From NCBI RefSeq assembly GCF_947492365.1, contig NZ_CANLMB010000001.1:1726874-1790873 (forward strand): 64,000 nt of DNA. The letters are read 5' to 3'. Of this stretch, positions 1 to 9,387 are shown one piece after another. The DNA comes from an uncultured Erythrobacter sp. Lineage in GTDB: Bacteria > Pseudomonadota > Alphaproteobacteria > Sphingomonadales > Sphingomonadaceae. The notes below the pieces were generated by a model. The model had not been told where the DNA came from, ran no database searches, and saw nothing but the letters and a program-made list of their open reading frames with translations. Each line of letters begins with the position of its first letter. The first letter of the stretch is position 1. Position numbers and translations under genes: made by a program.

Positions 1-743
1 GCCGACATGACCTGGCGGATTTGCTCCTGCCCCTGTATCTGCGCCGCCATCGTGCCGATCCCCTGCGGGCGCGCATCGAGGCGTATGGCCTGCGCGCGGG
101 CGAAGAAGAACTCGGACACTTCCTTGTCGATATTCTGCGCCTCGGCCTCGATCAGGATCGCGCGCAGGCTCCGCAGCGTCAGGTCGAGAATGAGCGCGAA
201 AAGCACACCGGCGGTGAGCACAAACAATGTCTCGAAGCTCGCCAGCGGGATTACCCGGTCATAGAGCTGCATCGCGTAAAGCGACGTCGCGAGCGTCAGG
301 ATATTGGCAAAGACAGTCGCTATCCCTGCGATCACCAGCACGCGGCTGCGCTTCTTGATCGCGCTGGCAAAGATGCCGAACGCGCTGACATCGCCTTCAC
401 GCAGCGGATCGGGGATGGTGAGCGCGAAATAGGTCTGGTCCTCGCTCCATTCGAGCGTCGCGGACCCGCCGACCAGCGCGAGCCGGTCCTCCGCGATCCA
501 TTGCAGCGCCACGGCCCATCCTTGGTCGGGATCATGGACAAGCAGCGGGAATTCATCAGGTTGCGGGCGTCCGGCGATGATATGCGGGCGCTCCCAATCG
601 AGCGACACCCGCACCGTTTCCAGCGCTTCGACGCCCTCGCCCAGATCCATCTCGCGCAGCTCTGCATCCCACTGCGGGGCAAGCGCTGTGCGGCGAGTGC
701 GAGCGTAAAGCTCAAGAGCGGGAAGAAGGTCGGAATGTGCCAT
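1..743 (-). CDS. Type I secretion ABC transporter (RtxB/LapB-like), partial
   Basis: Inner-membrane permease/ATPase of a type I secretion system, exporting RTX-type or adhesin substrates in one step with a periplasmic adaptor and a TolC-like channel. Reading down from an ATG at 743 gives an open frame to the window edge. About 130 N-terminal residues look like the C39-peptidase-like domain of RtxB/LapB proteins; I see no obvious catalytic Cys, as in the degenerate versions. The membrane domain follows, with the family hallmark MQLYDRVIP and hydrophobic segments. The ATPase domain lies outside the window. The gene starts 10 bp after the stop of the TolC-like gene, so the two are probably one transcript. 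The adaptor (HlyD family) would be expected further left. Confidence 0.8.
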   Translation of the reverse strand, partial: MAHSDLLPALELYARTRRTALAPQWDAELREMDLGEGVEALETVRVSLDWERPHIIAGRPQPDEFPLLVHDPDQGWAVALQWIAEDRLALVGGSATLEWSEDQTYFALTIPDPLREGDVSAFGIFASAIKKRSRVLVIAGIATVFANILTLATSLYAMQLYDRVIPLASFETLFVLTAGVLFALILDLTLRSLRAILIEAEAQNIDKEVSEFFFARAQAIRLDARPQGIGTMAAQIQGQEQIRQVMS

Positions 744-753
744 CGCGCCCGCC

Positions 754-2076
754 CTATACACCAGCTGGCCGCCAGCGACAGGTCAGGGCGAGAATACGGG
801 TCGCGCTGGCCGCCGCGCTCACCCGCGCATCGCTTTCGGCGACATTGGCGCTGGTCATTTCGCGCGCGGCGTTGAGCACGTCGAGCCAGCTGCGGCGTCC
901 GGCAACGAACTGGCGCTGATAACTGGCGAGCAGTGACCTCGCCGCATCGCTCGCCTGCCTGCCCGCGTCCTCGCGAAGCTTGCTGCTGCGCAGGATCACA
1001 TATTCACCGCTGAGCCGCGTGCGCGCTTCGCGGTCGGCCTGTCCCAGCTCTGCCACCGCCTGATCGACCCGAGCCTCCGCGCTGTCGACGGCGGAGAGGC
1101 GCGAGAGGCCATTGCCGGTCTGCGCGCGCAAGACGATGGCGGCGCGTGCTCCGGTGATCTCGTTTTGCGAAAGTTGCAGGAGGAGCTGCGGGAACAAGCC
1201 GCTGCGGGTGGTGCGCACCTGCGCTTCGGCAACGTCGATTTCGCTGCGCAGCCGGTCCATGCCGGGCGCGCAGGACATCATTTCCTGAAAGGCGATAACC
1301 TCGACCGGCAGGCCCTGTGTGATATCTCCCTCGGGGAAGACCGGCGTAGGAACATCACTGCCGACGAATTCGGCTAGACGCAGCATCGCGTTCGCGCCCA
1401 GTTCGCGCGCTGTTGTCAGTTCAACCTCGAGCTGCACAAGCCGCGAGCGGGCAAGCGTGAGATCAGCGAGCGGCGAGACTTCTGCGACAACTCGCCTCTC
1501 GATCCGTTCGACCAGCGCGCGATGCTCGGCAATGCCATCTTCGAGCACCCGAACCCGCTCGAATGCGCGCAGAGCGTCAAAATAGGAGCTGATGATCGCA
1601 AGCTGGATATTGGCACGCACCTCACGCAGCGAGTTGCGTCCGACATCGCGGTTGAAGCGCGCGGCGTCGATCTGGCTACCAATCCCTCCGCCCGACCAAA
1701 TCGGCTGTTCGAGCGCGAGATTGACCGCAAGCCCGTCCGCATCGGCGACATTCGAGCCGCCGGTTGTCGCGAGGATTTCAGCCGACAGGCTGGGATAGCG
1801 CTGCCAGCGCGCTGTGCGCAGATCGGATTGGAGCGCGGCCAGTTCGGCAAGTCCGCCCAGCACCAGCGGGCTTTGCTCCAGCGCGCGCGCGACGGCCTCA
1901 GCCAGTGGCTCGGGAATCCCTTCCGGCGCAGGTTGAAGCGGTGCATCGATCACCGGATCGGCAACCGGTCCGTATTGCTCTGCCGACGCGGTCGCGGGAG
2001 AAAGTCCCAAGCCAAGCGCGAGAGCAGCGCAAAGGCCAGCACAGACGCGCATCATCGAAGTGGCTGCCTTGGGCAT
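754..2076 (-). CDS. TolC-family outer-membrane channel protein
   Basis: Outer-membrane efflux/type I secretion channel. An N-terminal signal peptide (hydrophobic run ending in a TASA-type cleavage site) is followed by about 400 residues rich in long amphipathic helices with the two repeated halves of TolC/OEP proteins. Typical features are ALEQSP near the start and an SYQRQFVAGRRSWLDVLNA-like helix near the end. The frame is open to a GTG at 2127, but the ATG at 2076, or 2055, places the signal peptide at the N-terminus; no strong Shine-Dalgarno decides. The exporter gene follows 10 bp downstream, so this is most likely the outer-membrane part of the same type I secretion system. Confidence 0.82.
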   Translation of the reverse strand: MPKAATSMMRVCAGLCAALALGLGLSPATASAEQYGPVADPVIDAPLQPAPEGIPEPLAEAVARALEQSPLVLGGLAELAALQSDLRTARWQRYPSLSAEILATTGGSNVADADGLAVNLALEQPIWSGGGIGSQIDAARFNRDVGRNSLREVRANIQLAIISSYFDALRAFERVRVLEDGIAEHRALVERIERRVVAEVSPLADLTLARSRLVQLEVELTTARELGANAMLRLAEFVGSDVPTPVFPEGDITQGLPVEVIAFQEMMSCAPGMDRLRSEIDVAEAQVRTTRSGLFPQLLLQLSQNEITGARAAIVLRAQTGNGLSRLSAVDSAEARVDQAVAELGQADREARTRLSGEYVILRSSKLREDAGRQASDAARSLLASYQRQFVAGRRSWLDVLNAAREMTSANVAESDARVSAAASATRILALTCRWRPAGV

Positions 2077-2303
2077 GGCGCCAGCTGCCTGAATTTGGGG
2101 GCAAAAAGATGCGGTTCTTGGATGCACTCTGCTGCACTAAGGGAGGGCGCGCGAGTTTTGCAACCATTCTCGCCTTTGGCCGCGCACCCGCTGCGGGCGG
2201 CTGAAAGGCGGCTGCGTGACGCTTTGGGTCAATTGACTTGGGAAATTTGCATGGATAGTGCCATAACACTCCCCAAATTCGAACCCAGCGACGGAGCCGC
2301 ATC

Positions 2304-3458
2304 TTGACTTACACCCTCTACGGCATGGCAGGCTCTCTCTACACCGCACGGGCGCGGTCTTACATGCGCGTCAACGCGGTGCCCTTTACCGAGGTGAAGG
2401 CGGGGAGCGAGGAGTTCACCGGCACGATCGTCCCGCAGATCAGGCGCTGGATCATTCCTGTGGTCGAGACACCAGACGGCGCGATCATTCAGGATGGCGC
2501 GGATATTATCGACCACCTCGATGGCGCTGGCTTTAGCAAGCACCCGATCTATCCAGATGACCCGCATGTGCTCGCTGTCGCGCATCTGTTCGAATTGTTC
2601 GGATCACACGGATTGCTGCGCGCCGCGATGCATTACCGCTGGAATTTCGATGATGTGAATCTCCCTTTCCTGCGCGACACTTTCCGCGATGTGCTGCCTA
2701 CCGGCCTGCCCGAAGAGGCTGAGGAAGCCGCGTTTCTCCATGCCAGTGGGCGGATGCGCAAGGCCGCGCAATTGTTCGGCGTCAATCCCGATACCTACGC
2801 TCTGGTGGAGGAAAGCTACCAGCAGTTCCTCGCGCTGATGGAGCGGCATCTGCGCACCCACCCCTTCATCCTAGGCGGACATCCGACCATTGCCGATTAC
2901 GGGTTGATCGGGGCGATGTATGCGCATCTGGGCCGCGACCCCGCACCGCTTCACCTGATGCAGACCACAGCGCCCAGCGTGTTCCGCTGGGTCGAACGGA
3001 TGAACATGGCGGAGACGTTCGTGGATGCGCGCGTGGCCAATGCGGGTGATGCGCTGTTTGCAGGTGCTGATCTTCCCGGCACTCTGACGGCGATCATGGA
3101 ATTCATTGCCGAGGATTACCTTGGCGAGATCAGCGCCCATGTCGAGCACACCAATGCGTGGCTTGGCGAACATGGCGAGATCGAAACCGGATCACCGACC
3201 AACAACAAGTCGATGAAGAGCGGCATCGGCCTAGCGCCTTTCAATTGGCGCGGTGCCTCGATTGCGACTGTCGTGATCCCCTATCGCTTTTGGCTGCTGC
3301 AACGCTTGCAGGATGCAGTGGAGCGCCAGTCAGCCTCCGATCAGGCCGCGATCAACACGCTCTTTGACAAGCACGGCCTCGCACCGATGCTGAGCCTGCG
3401 CACCGCGCGGCGGATCGAGCGTAAGGACAATCAGGAAGTGTGGGGCGCGGCGGTTTAA
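2304..3458 (+). CDS. Glutathione S-transferase family protein (long form)
   Basis: The N-terminal 80 residues read as a thioredoxin-fold GST domain (MTYTLYGMAGSLYTARARSY, then a PVVETPDG cis-Pro/loop region and IIDHLD). A mostly helical C-terminal domain contains HPFILGGHPTIADYGLIG, the usual GST_C motif. At 384 aa it is much longer than classical GSTs (200-250 aa), with an extra helical tail, so true GST activity is uncertain; the substrate is unknown. The start is a TTG with GGAG 7 nt upstream; no better in-frame ATG precedes the conserved strand. It is divergent from the TolC gene across about 230 bp and convergent with the TonB receptor. Confidence 0.8.
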   Translation: MTYTLYGMAGSLYTARARSYMRVNAVPFTEVKAGSEEFTGTIVPQIRRWIIPVVETPDGAIIQDGADIIDHLDGAGFSKHPIYPDDPHVLAVAHLFELFGSHGLLRAAMHYRWNFDDVNLPFLRDTFRDVLPTGLPEEAEEAAFLHASGRMRKAAQLFGVNPDTYALVEESYQQFLALMERHLRTHPFILGGHPTIADYGLIGAMYAHLGRDPAPLHLMQTTAPSVFRWVERMNMAETFVDARVANAGDALFAGADLPGTLTAIMEFIAEDYLGEISAHVEHTNAWLGEHGEIETGSPTNNKSMKSGIGLAPFNWRGASIATVVIPYRFWLLQRLQDAVERQSASDQAAINTLFDKHGLAPMLSLRTARRIERKDNQEVWGAAV

Positions 3459-3480
3459 GAGCCAGCTCACGATCGCAGAC

Positions 3481-3514
3481 AAAGAAAAGGGGCGGCGACC
3501 GAAGTCACCGCCCT
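3481..3514 (-). terminator. Rho-independent terminator of the TonB receptor gene
   Basis: A 10-bp stem (3490-3499 with 3504-3513) closes a four-base loop that reads UUCG on the minus strand. In that direction the stem is followed by a U-rich stretch (3488-3481). It lies between convergent genes and just beyond the receptor stop codon at 3545; the opposite side lacks a clean U-tract. Confidence 0.75.
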
Positions 3515-3544
3515 CAATTCTTTCACTTAGCTTCAGAAGCGTTC

Positions 3545-6133
3545 TTAGAACTCTCCGCGAAGCGTGATGCCGTACATGCGCGGCTCTTGCGGGAAGGCCG
3601 AACGCGAACCGCTGCGCAGCGTGGTGCTGAATGTCACACCGCGCGTCACTTCGTCGGTGAGGTTCGTCACCCAGGCCTCGATACCCCAGCCGCCATCGAT
3701 CTGGCCGATACCGGCGCGCAGATTGATCTTGGTGTTGCTGTCCTGAATGTCGAACGGCAGCAGCGGCGTGTTGCCCAGCTGAGCAGGTGTGGTTGGCGGG
3801 GTCGAAGGCTGCGTCGACGTCCGGCGATCATCCTCCATACGGACCTGACCGTTGAGGACGAATTGCAGATCGTCATTGATCTCCTTCGTCCATGTCGCAC
3901 CCATGATACCAACGATCTGCGGAGCGTTGGTCAGCGGAGCGCCGCACAGGTTCTGAACCCGCAGAGCGTCTGCCTGCGTGGCGCAATCGCCTGGATATTC
4001 GGCATCGGTGTAGGTCACACCCAGATTGATGTTGAGCTCGCGGCTCGGACGGATCTGGGATTCGATTTCGAAGCCGGTCGATTCCGCCTTGGGCACGTTG
4101 AAGGTCTGGAACTGCGCTCCAGTGAATTCGAGAACCTGGAAGTTCGAGAATTCTTCGTGGAACAGCGCGACATTCAGCGTCACGGCATTGTCGAGCAGAC
4201 GCGCCTTCATGCCGATTTCGTAGGCATCGACCTCTTCCGAAGCGAAGCGCGGATCCGCGCCGCCAATCGCAGCGGTCGCATCAAGGTTGAAACCCCCCGA
4301 CTTATAGCCGTGGGTGAAGCTGGCATAGACATTCACCGGAGCGGCAAATTCATAGGCCAGCTTACCGGTATAGATCAGCTCGCTATCGTTGAACGTGCCA
4401 TCGAATGAGCGCGGCAGTGGGAGGAAGGCCGACGCAGGCAGATCCGCCGGCGCAACGAACGGGAAGCAGCCGGTGATCAGGATCGTCGGCACCAACGCGC
4501 CCGGGATCGACGGAGCACCGTTTTGGGGAGCGCCTAGAATATTGCTCACAATGCCGGAACATGCGCCGGGGTTGGAAGCAAGCTGCTCAAATGCGCCATC
4601 TTTGCTTTCATCCGAATAGCGCAGGCCGATCGTGGCTTTGAAGCCGTCCGCGATTTCGAGCGTGTTGTGGGTGAAGACCGACCAGCTCTCGCTTTCCTGA
4701 ACAAAGCGGTTGGTCGAGCTTGTGCCGGTAGGACTTGCGCCGCCAGAGAACAGAGAAAGTGGAGCCGGACCGAACACTCCGCCTGTCGAAGGAAGCAGCA
4801 ACGCGCCAACAAACTGGTCCCATTGCGAACCAAGCGATGCAAAGGCGGTCGAGTCGATTTCCTCATCGGAATAGTAAGCACCGACCAGCCATTCGAGGCT
4901 GCCACCGAGCGCTTCACCCTGAATGCGCAGTTCGTGCGTCATCGTGGTGATGTCAGTTCCGTCAGCAACGCCTGCAGGGCCACGGCCGGTTTCGAACAGG
5001 TCGAGCGTGGTGAAGTCGGAATCTGAATCGCTCTCCGAATGGAAGTCGCGATAGGAGCCGATATAGATAAGGTCAGCTGCATCGCCGAGCGGGATTTCCA
5101 GCTCCAGCGAAGCACCCCATTGATCGAGATTGCTGGTCTGCGCGAAGGTCTGCGAAGCGGTCAGACCGTCGAGCGCGGCATCCAGTTCTTGATTGTTGTT
5201 GGGCGTGGTAGCCGCCGGAACAAGCTGTCCGCCCGCCAGACCGAGGCCAGCGAGTCCAAATACTCCGCCGGTTTCCAGCGGTGACTTGAGCACTTCGACC
5301 GGCGCACAGCAATTGCCGTTCACTTCCGAATAATCGAAGATGAAACGGGCGCGGATGCCGCCTTCGCTTTCATAGCCAAGCTGACCGCGAACGAGGAACT
5401 GGTCGATCTCGTTGGTCCGGCCAATCTCGCCGCTTTCGTCGATCACGCGAACAAAGCCGTCGCGCTTGCGATAGGCACCGCTAAAGCGCGCAGCCAAAGT
5501 ATCCTGCACCAGCGGCGCATTCACTGCGCCCTGCACCGAATACATGTCATAATTGCCGTAACTGGCATTCACGAAGCCGCCGAATTCGTTGAGATCGGGA
5601 CGCCGTGTGGTGATGTTAAGCGCACCAGCCGAAGTGTTGCGGCCGAACAGAGTGCCCTGCGGTCCGCGAAGAACCTCAAGCCGCTCGACATCGACAAACT
5701 CTGACAGAGCGACAGCGGGGCGCGACTGATAGGCGCCGTCGATGAAAACACCGACCGCGCTTTCAAATCCGATATTGTTGGAGGTCGTGCCCACGCCGCG
5801 AATTCGCAGCACGACCGTACCGCCCGAATTTTGCGCGTTGGAGCTGGAGAAACTCGGGCTGACCTGACTGACTTGAGTCACGTTGACGACCGCCTGCCGC
5901 TCCAGCTCTGCCGGGCTGACTGCGGTCACAGCCAGAGGAATGTCTTGCACGTCCTGCGCGCGGCGGGTCGCCGTCACGATAATGACGCTGTCATCGGTCT
6001 GGACCGCTTCATCCGCATCACTCGTTTGCGCCTGCGCCATGCCGGGCATCGCTGCAAGGCCGAGACCAACTGCGCTGGCCAGTGCGATCTTCGAGCTGCC
6101 AAAGTTAAATGAATTCAAGCGGATCTGCCGCAT
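3545..6133 (-). CDS. TonB-dependent outer-membrane receptor
   Basis: Outer-membrane beta-barrel that imports a ligand using TonB/ExbBD energy. Signal peptide (cleavage after GMAQA), a TonB-box-like VIIVTATRR segment, then the plug domain with LRGPQGTLFGRNTSAGALNI, and a long barrel ending in an aromatic residue (YGITLRGEF). It is 862 aa from the chosen ATG at 6133, which has GGAGG 5 nt upstream; the frame stays open upstream to 6289, but that part is not signal-like. The ligand cannot be read from the sequence. It resembles the sphingomonad expanded family often annotated as taking up hydrophobic or plant-derived compounds. The lipase-like gene on the same strand ends 165 bp upstream. Confidence 0.9.
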   Translation of the reverse strand: MRQIRLNSFNFGSSKIALASAVGLGLAAMPGMAQAQTSDADEAVQTDDSVIIVTATRRAQDVQDIPLAVTAVSPAELERQAVVNVTQVSQVSPSFSSSNAQNSGGTVVLRIRGVGTTSNNIGFESAVGVFIDGAYQSRPAVALSEFVDVERLEVLRGPQGTLFGRNTSAGALNITTRRPDLNEFGGFVNASYGNYDMYSVQGAVNAPLVQDTLAARFSGAYRKRDGFVRVIDESGEIGRTNEIDQFLVRGQLGYESEGGIRARFIFDYSEVNGNCCAPVEVLKSPLETGGVFGLAGLGLAGGQLVPAATTPNNNQELDAALDGLTASQTFAQTSNLDQWGASLELEIPLGDAADLIYIGSYRDFHSESDSDSDFTTLDLFETGRGPAGVADGTDITTMTHELRIQGEALGGSLEWLVGAYYSDEEIDSTAFASLGSQWDQFVGALLLPSTGGVFGPAPLSLFSGGASPTGTSSTNRFVQESESWSVFTHNTLEIADGFKATIGLRYSDESKDGAFEQLASNPGACSGIVSNILGAPQNGAPSIPGALVPTILITGCFPFVAPADLPASAFLPLPRSFDGTFNDSELIYTGKLAYEFAAPVNVYASFTHGYKSGGFNLDATAAIGGADPRFASEEVDAYEIGMKARLLDNAVTLNVALFHEEFSNFQVLEFTGAQFQTFNVPKAESTGFEIESQIRPSRELNINLGVTYTDAEYPGDCATQADALRVQNLCGAPLTNAPQIVGIMGATWTKEINDDLQFVLNGQVRMEDDRRTSTQPSTPPTTPAQLGNTPLLPFDIQDSNTKINLRAGIGQIDGGWGIEAWVTNLTDEVTRGVTFSTTLRSGSRSAFPQEPRMYGITLRGEF

Positions 6134-6298
6134 ATACCCCTCCATAAAATCGGCGTCTCTCGCGCCTGTAGGTACCGGCATATGGAGCGCCAATTTCATT
6201 GTCAATGCGGGCCGACCCTTTCGCGCCACCTCACAATGCTGCGCAAACGCTCCATGGCGCGAATAAGTGGCACCGGCGCAACATCCCAAACGGACAGA

Positions 6299-7528
6299 TT
6301 ATTGCGTGAGCGGTATCGGGATCGCGTCGCAATTGCCCGGCAGATCGGCCCCTTCAAACGCCGCTTTGACAAAGGGAATGCTGTCGACCGGCGAATGGGG
6401 AACCACCGCACGGTGGTCGAGATCGGGATAGTAATGCGCTGTCACACGGCTGCCCGCTTCGCAAAGGTCTTGCATCAGGCTCGCCTGCATTGCCGGCGGC
6501 GTGTCGCGATCAAGTCCGCCTGTGCCGAGGAAGATCGGCGCTGTGATGTTTAGGGTAGGATAGCCCATCAGCGCAAAGCCCTGACGCATGGCATCATTGG
6601 GAGATTGCGAGAATGACATCGCGCGGGTCAGCTCAGCCTCGACCACCAGATCCTTGATTTCGGCATAGCAGGCATCCTTGACCCGGCTCGCAATCGGCCA
6701 AGCCTCATCTGTGATATAGTCGCGCATGCGGAACTGCGGATCGACTTGCTCGACCAGTGTCATGCCGAGGAATGTGTAGCCGAGCAGCGGATCAATCCGG
6801 TCCGGCTGCTGAAGCCGCTCCATCGCGGCGACCACACGCGGCGACAGATAGGGCGCGCCGGTCGCGAGCACACCGGCAATGTCGATCTCGGGCGCGTAAG
6901 TGGCAGCGTAATCCGCGCTGGCAATCGCGGCACCTGCCCCTTGCGATTGGCCAAACAGCACCACCCGCTTGCCAACCGGAAACTCGCCGCCGGTCACCGC
7001 GCGAATGATGTCGAGATTGCTGTGCGAAGCAGCCTGCGTTGCAAGATAGGGGTGCGTGCCTTTGGTCCCCAGCCCCTGATAATCGGAGGCGACCACCGCA
7101 TACCCTTCTGCGAGGAAGCGGTTGATGTAATCCTCATCCTGCGACTGACGTCCATTATAGGAAGGCGCGCAAATATCGGCGATCCCGACTGTGCCGTGGG
7201 TCCATGCCATCAGCGGCCATCCGCCTTCGGGAGCTTCTCCGTCGGGCAGGTAAAGCACGCCGGAAACCGGCACGATCGCTTCGCCCTCCAGCCCTTCGGT
7301 CGAAGAATAGAGCAGCCGCACATTTACCGCCGCATTGTCGAGCGATTGCTTGGCCTCCAGCGGTTCTTGCCGCAGCAATTGTCCCGGCTGGTCAGGCAGA
7401 GCATCAGAATATTCGTAGAATTCGGAAAGTGTGCTGTCGCCGATTGTATGGGGATCATATTGCTCTTCAGCAGAGCATCCGGCCAAGCCAATTGCGAATA
7501 ATCCAGCCCAAATTCCGATCCGCTTCAT
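6299..7528 (-). CDS. Secretory lipase (LIP)-family alpha/beta hydrolase, lipoprotein
   Basis: Putative membrane-anchored esterase/lipase. A lipoprotein signal peptide ends in the lipobox LAGC. The hydrolase core has an oxyanion-type AWTHGT, VVASDYQGLG, and the nucleophile elbow FGQSQGAGAA (GxSxG). A DRDTPP segment near the C-terminus is a candidate acid loop, with the last His in DLDHRAVVP. This layout fits the secretory lipase family (PF03583). The start used (7528) leaves a clean signal sequence; an ATG 9 nt upstream (7537) is also possible. It is followed by the TonB receptor on the same strand, which could take up released products (inference). Confidence 0.78.
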   Translation of the reverse strand: MKRIGIWAGLFAIGLAGCSAEEQYDPHTIGDSTLSEFYEYSDALPDQPGQLLRQEPLEAKQSLDNAAVNVRLLYSSTEGLEGEAIVPVSGVLYLPDGEAPEGGWPLMAWTHGTVGIADICAPSYNGRQSQDEDYINRFLAEGYAVVASDYQGLGTKGTHPYLATQAASHSNLDIIRAVTGGEFPVGKRVVLFGQSQGAGAAIASADYAATYAPEIDIAGVLATGAPYLSPRVVAAMERLQQPDRIDPLLGYTFLGMTLVEQVDPQFRMRDYITDEAWPIASRVKDACYAEIKDLVVEAELTRAMSFSQSPNDAMRQGFALMGYPTLNITAPIFLGTGGLDRDTPPAMQASLMQDLCEAGSRVTAHYYPDLDHRAVVPHSPVDSIPFVKAAFEGADLPGNCDAIPIPLTQ

Positions 7529-7832
7529 CTCGCCCATTCCCCAAGTTTCCAGCATCCGATTGAAAGCTGCAGATAGGGCGGGATCAATTAGCTTGGCAAG
7601 CAGGCGCTGGATTCGAGACCAGCTCGGACCAGGCAAATTGGGGCCGGACGCATGGGGTTCAATGAGCGCCCTGCCCCGAGGTTGAACCGGTCTGGACGGG
7701 TTCTGGGAGAGAGCTACGCAGCGGCAACGCAAACGGATGCACCGAAGATAAAATTTGAGATGGAAGCCGCGCGCGGGGATTGGTTGCAGGGGCGCTCTGG
7801 CCAGATGCCGGACTGCAAAACTTTGCGGTGGC

Positions 7833-9050
7833 CTACCGGCCAGCAGCCGCGCGCTTCACGTCGATGAGGTTTGGCTTGGCATCGACCAGCGCCTCTTCCA
7901 AACGCCGTTCCTCGGCGTTTTCAACCCGGTCACGGCCACTTGATTTGGCGCGGTAAAGCGCTTGGTCAGCCCGCGAGAAGAGATGCTCGTAAGTTTCGCC
8001 GTCACGCGCTGTCGCCACGCCAAAGCTTGCCGTGAGGCGGATATCATCGTTGAGGCCGTCATGTTCGAGCGCGGCAAAGGACTGCCTGATCCGCTCGGCC
8101 AGGCGATGCGCGGGCGCGTTTTCGCAGTTCCAGACCGCGATACAAAACTCCTCGCCGCCCACCCGGCCTGCCGTGTCGCATCCGCGCACCATCTTGCCGA
8201 TAAGTTCGCCAAATCCTGCAAGCGCCAGATCGCCGGCCTGATGCCCCCAGATATCGTTCACCTGTTTGAAGTGGTCGATATCGGCGACCACCAGACTAAG
8301 CGGGCGCCCTTCGGTTTGTGCGCGCGGTAGAAGGTCGCGCATAACGTCTTCGAACGAGGCACGGTTGTGCAATTTGGTGAGCACATCGCGTTCGCTGCTT
8401 TCGCGCAGGCTGTTGGTCCATTCCACAATGGTTGCCCCGATCAGCACCAGCGCGTTGGTGATGCCCTTCACCGCAAGAACCAGCCCGATCAGCGAATAAT
8501 AGAGCGATTCCCGGTAGGCCGCCGCAGGGATCGATTGTTCAAACAGCAAGGTCAGCGTCGGGCGGATCAGAAAATCGGCCGCCTGAAACACCATCACCGC
8601 AATGATCAACAAGTCGATGACTGTCCGGCGCGGAGCAGTAAGCAGGGTGGTCACACCCATCGCAAACATCACTCCATAGCCCATATTGACGATGATCAGG
8701 CGCGAGGCGACATCGTCAGAAAAGCTTACCGCGACCCCCAGAACGAGCGCGGTGACGACATATACAAAAGCCATGCTGCCCAGATGCAGCCGCTGCCCGG
8801 CGCGTTCGCAAACCGAAGCAATCATCACAACCGAACCCAGGCTGTAAAAAACCTGCGTTGCGTGAAAGACGTAAGGCGCATCGGCGGGCGTAAAATGGGT
8901 GACGAGATAGCCAATAGCAGACAGCGCGAAGGCAATACCAAAACCAAGCACGTGGCGCTTCATGCGTCCCACTCGCCAAAGCACCACAAACGCAGCTGCA
9001 AAAAACAGCGCCATCAGCGGTGTTACCAGTCCTAGTATCTGCGTCTGCAT
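7833..9050 (-). CDS. Diguanylate cyclase (GGDEF) with membrane-spanning sensor region
   Basis: Makes the second messenger cyclic di-GMP from two GTP. The N-terminal 220 residues hold about six hydrophobic segments with no extracellular domain large enough to name. The C-terminal GGDEF domain has the active-site signature GGEEF and a canonical RxxD inhibitory site just upstream (RGCD, five residues before), so feedback inhibition by c-di-GMP is expected. There is no EAL domain. The ATG at 9050 has a weak GGGAG upstream. It stands alone and is divergent from the hydrolase operon. Confidence 0.9.
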   Translation of the reverse strand: MQTQILGLVTPLMALFFAAAFVVLWRVGRMKRHVLGFGIAFALSAIGYLVTHFTPADAPYVFHATQVFYSLGSVVMIASVCERAGQRLHLGSMAFVYVVTALVLGVAVSFSDDVASRLIIVNMGYGVMFAMGVTTLLTAPRRTVIDLLIIAVMVFQAADFLIRPTLTLLFEQSIPAAAYRESLYYSLIGLVLAVKGITNALVLIGATIVEWTNSLRESSERDVLTKLHNRASFEDVMRDLLPRAQTEGRPLSLVVADIDHFKQVNDIWGHQAGDLALAGFGELIGKMVRGCDTAGRVGGEEFCIAVWNCENAPAHRLAERIRQSFAALEHDGLNDDIRLTASFGVATARDGETYEHLFSRADQALYRAKSSGRDRVENAEERRLEEALVDAKPNLIDVKRAAAGR

Positions 9051-9387
9051 TGACCCGTCGATCTCCCGTCACTGCCGGATAGGGCAATAAGGTTAAGACC
9101 ACCTTTAGGCGTTCCACTATGGTAATGGACGTAATCCGCCATTTGCACAAACCGAGCGCGACTGGGCCAATCAACGGCGAAAAATGCAACATTGCCCGAG
9201 GGTAGTGTAGTTGAGGGGCGATTGGACCGCGCAACCCAACTGGTCAGTAAAGTAAACTATTTTGACCTTATAGGTGGCGATTTTCGAGAACAGTTTTCCC
9301 CAACTAACCACGTATTAACCATTATTCTTTAGACCGATGCCCCGAAGTGCCAAAGCTACTTTAGCGGCGCTTAGCAGGGGGCGCACA
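9051..9387. other. Divergent intergenic region, no gene seen
   Basis: About 340 bp between the diguanylate cyclase and the beta-lactamase-fold gene. AT-rich patches around 9241-9275 and 9300-9330 are the likely promoter areas. I could not assign convincing -35/-10 pairs and see no gene or repeat. Confidence 0.4.
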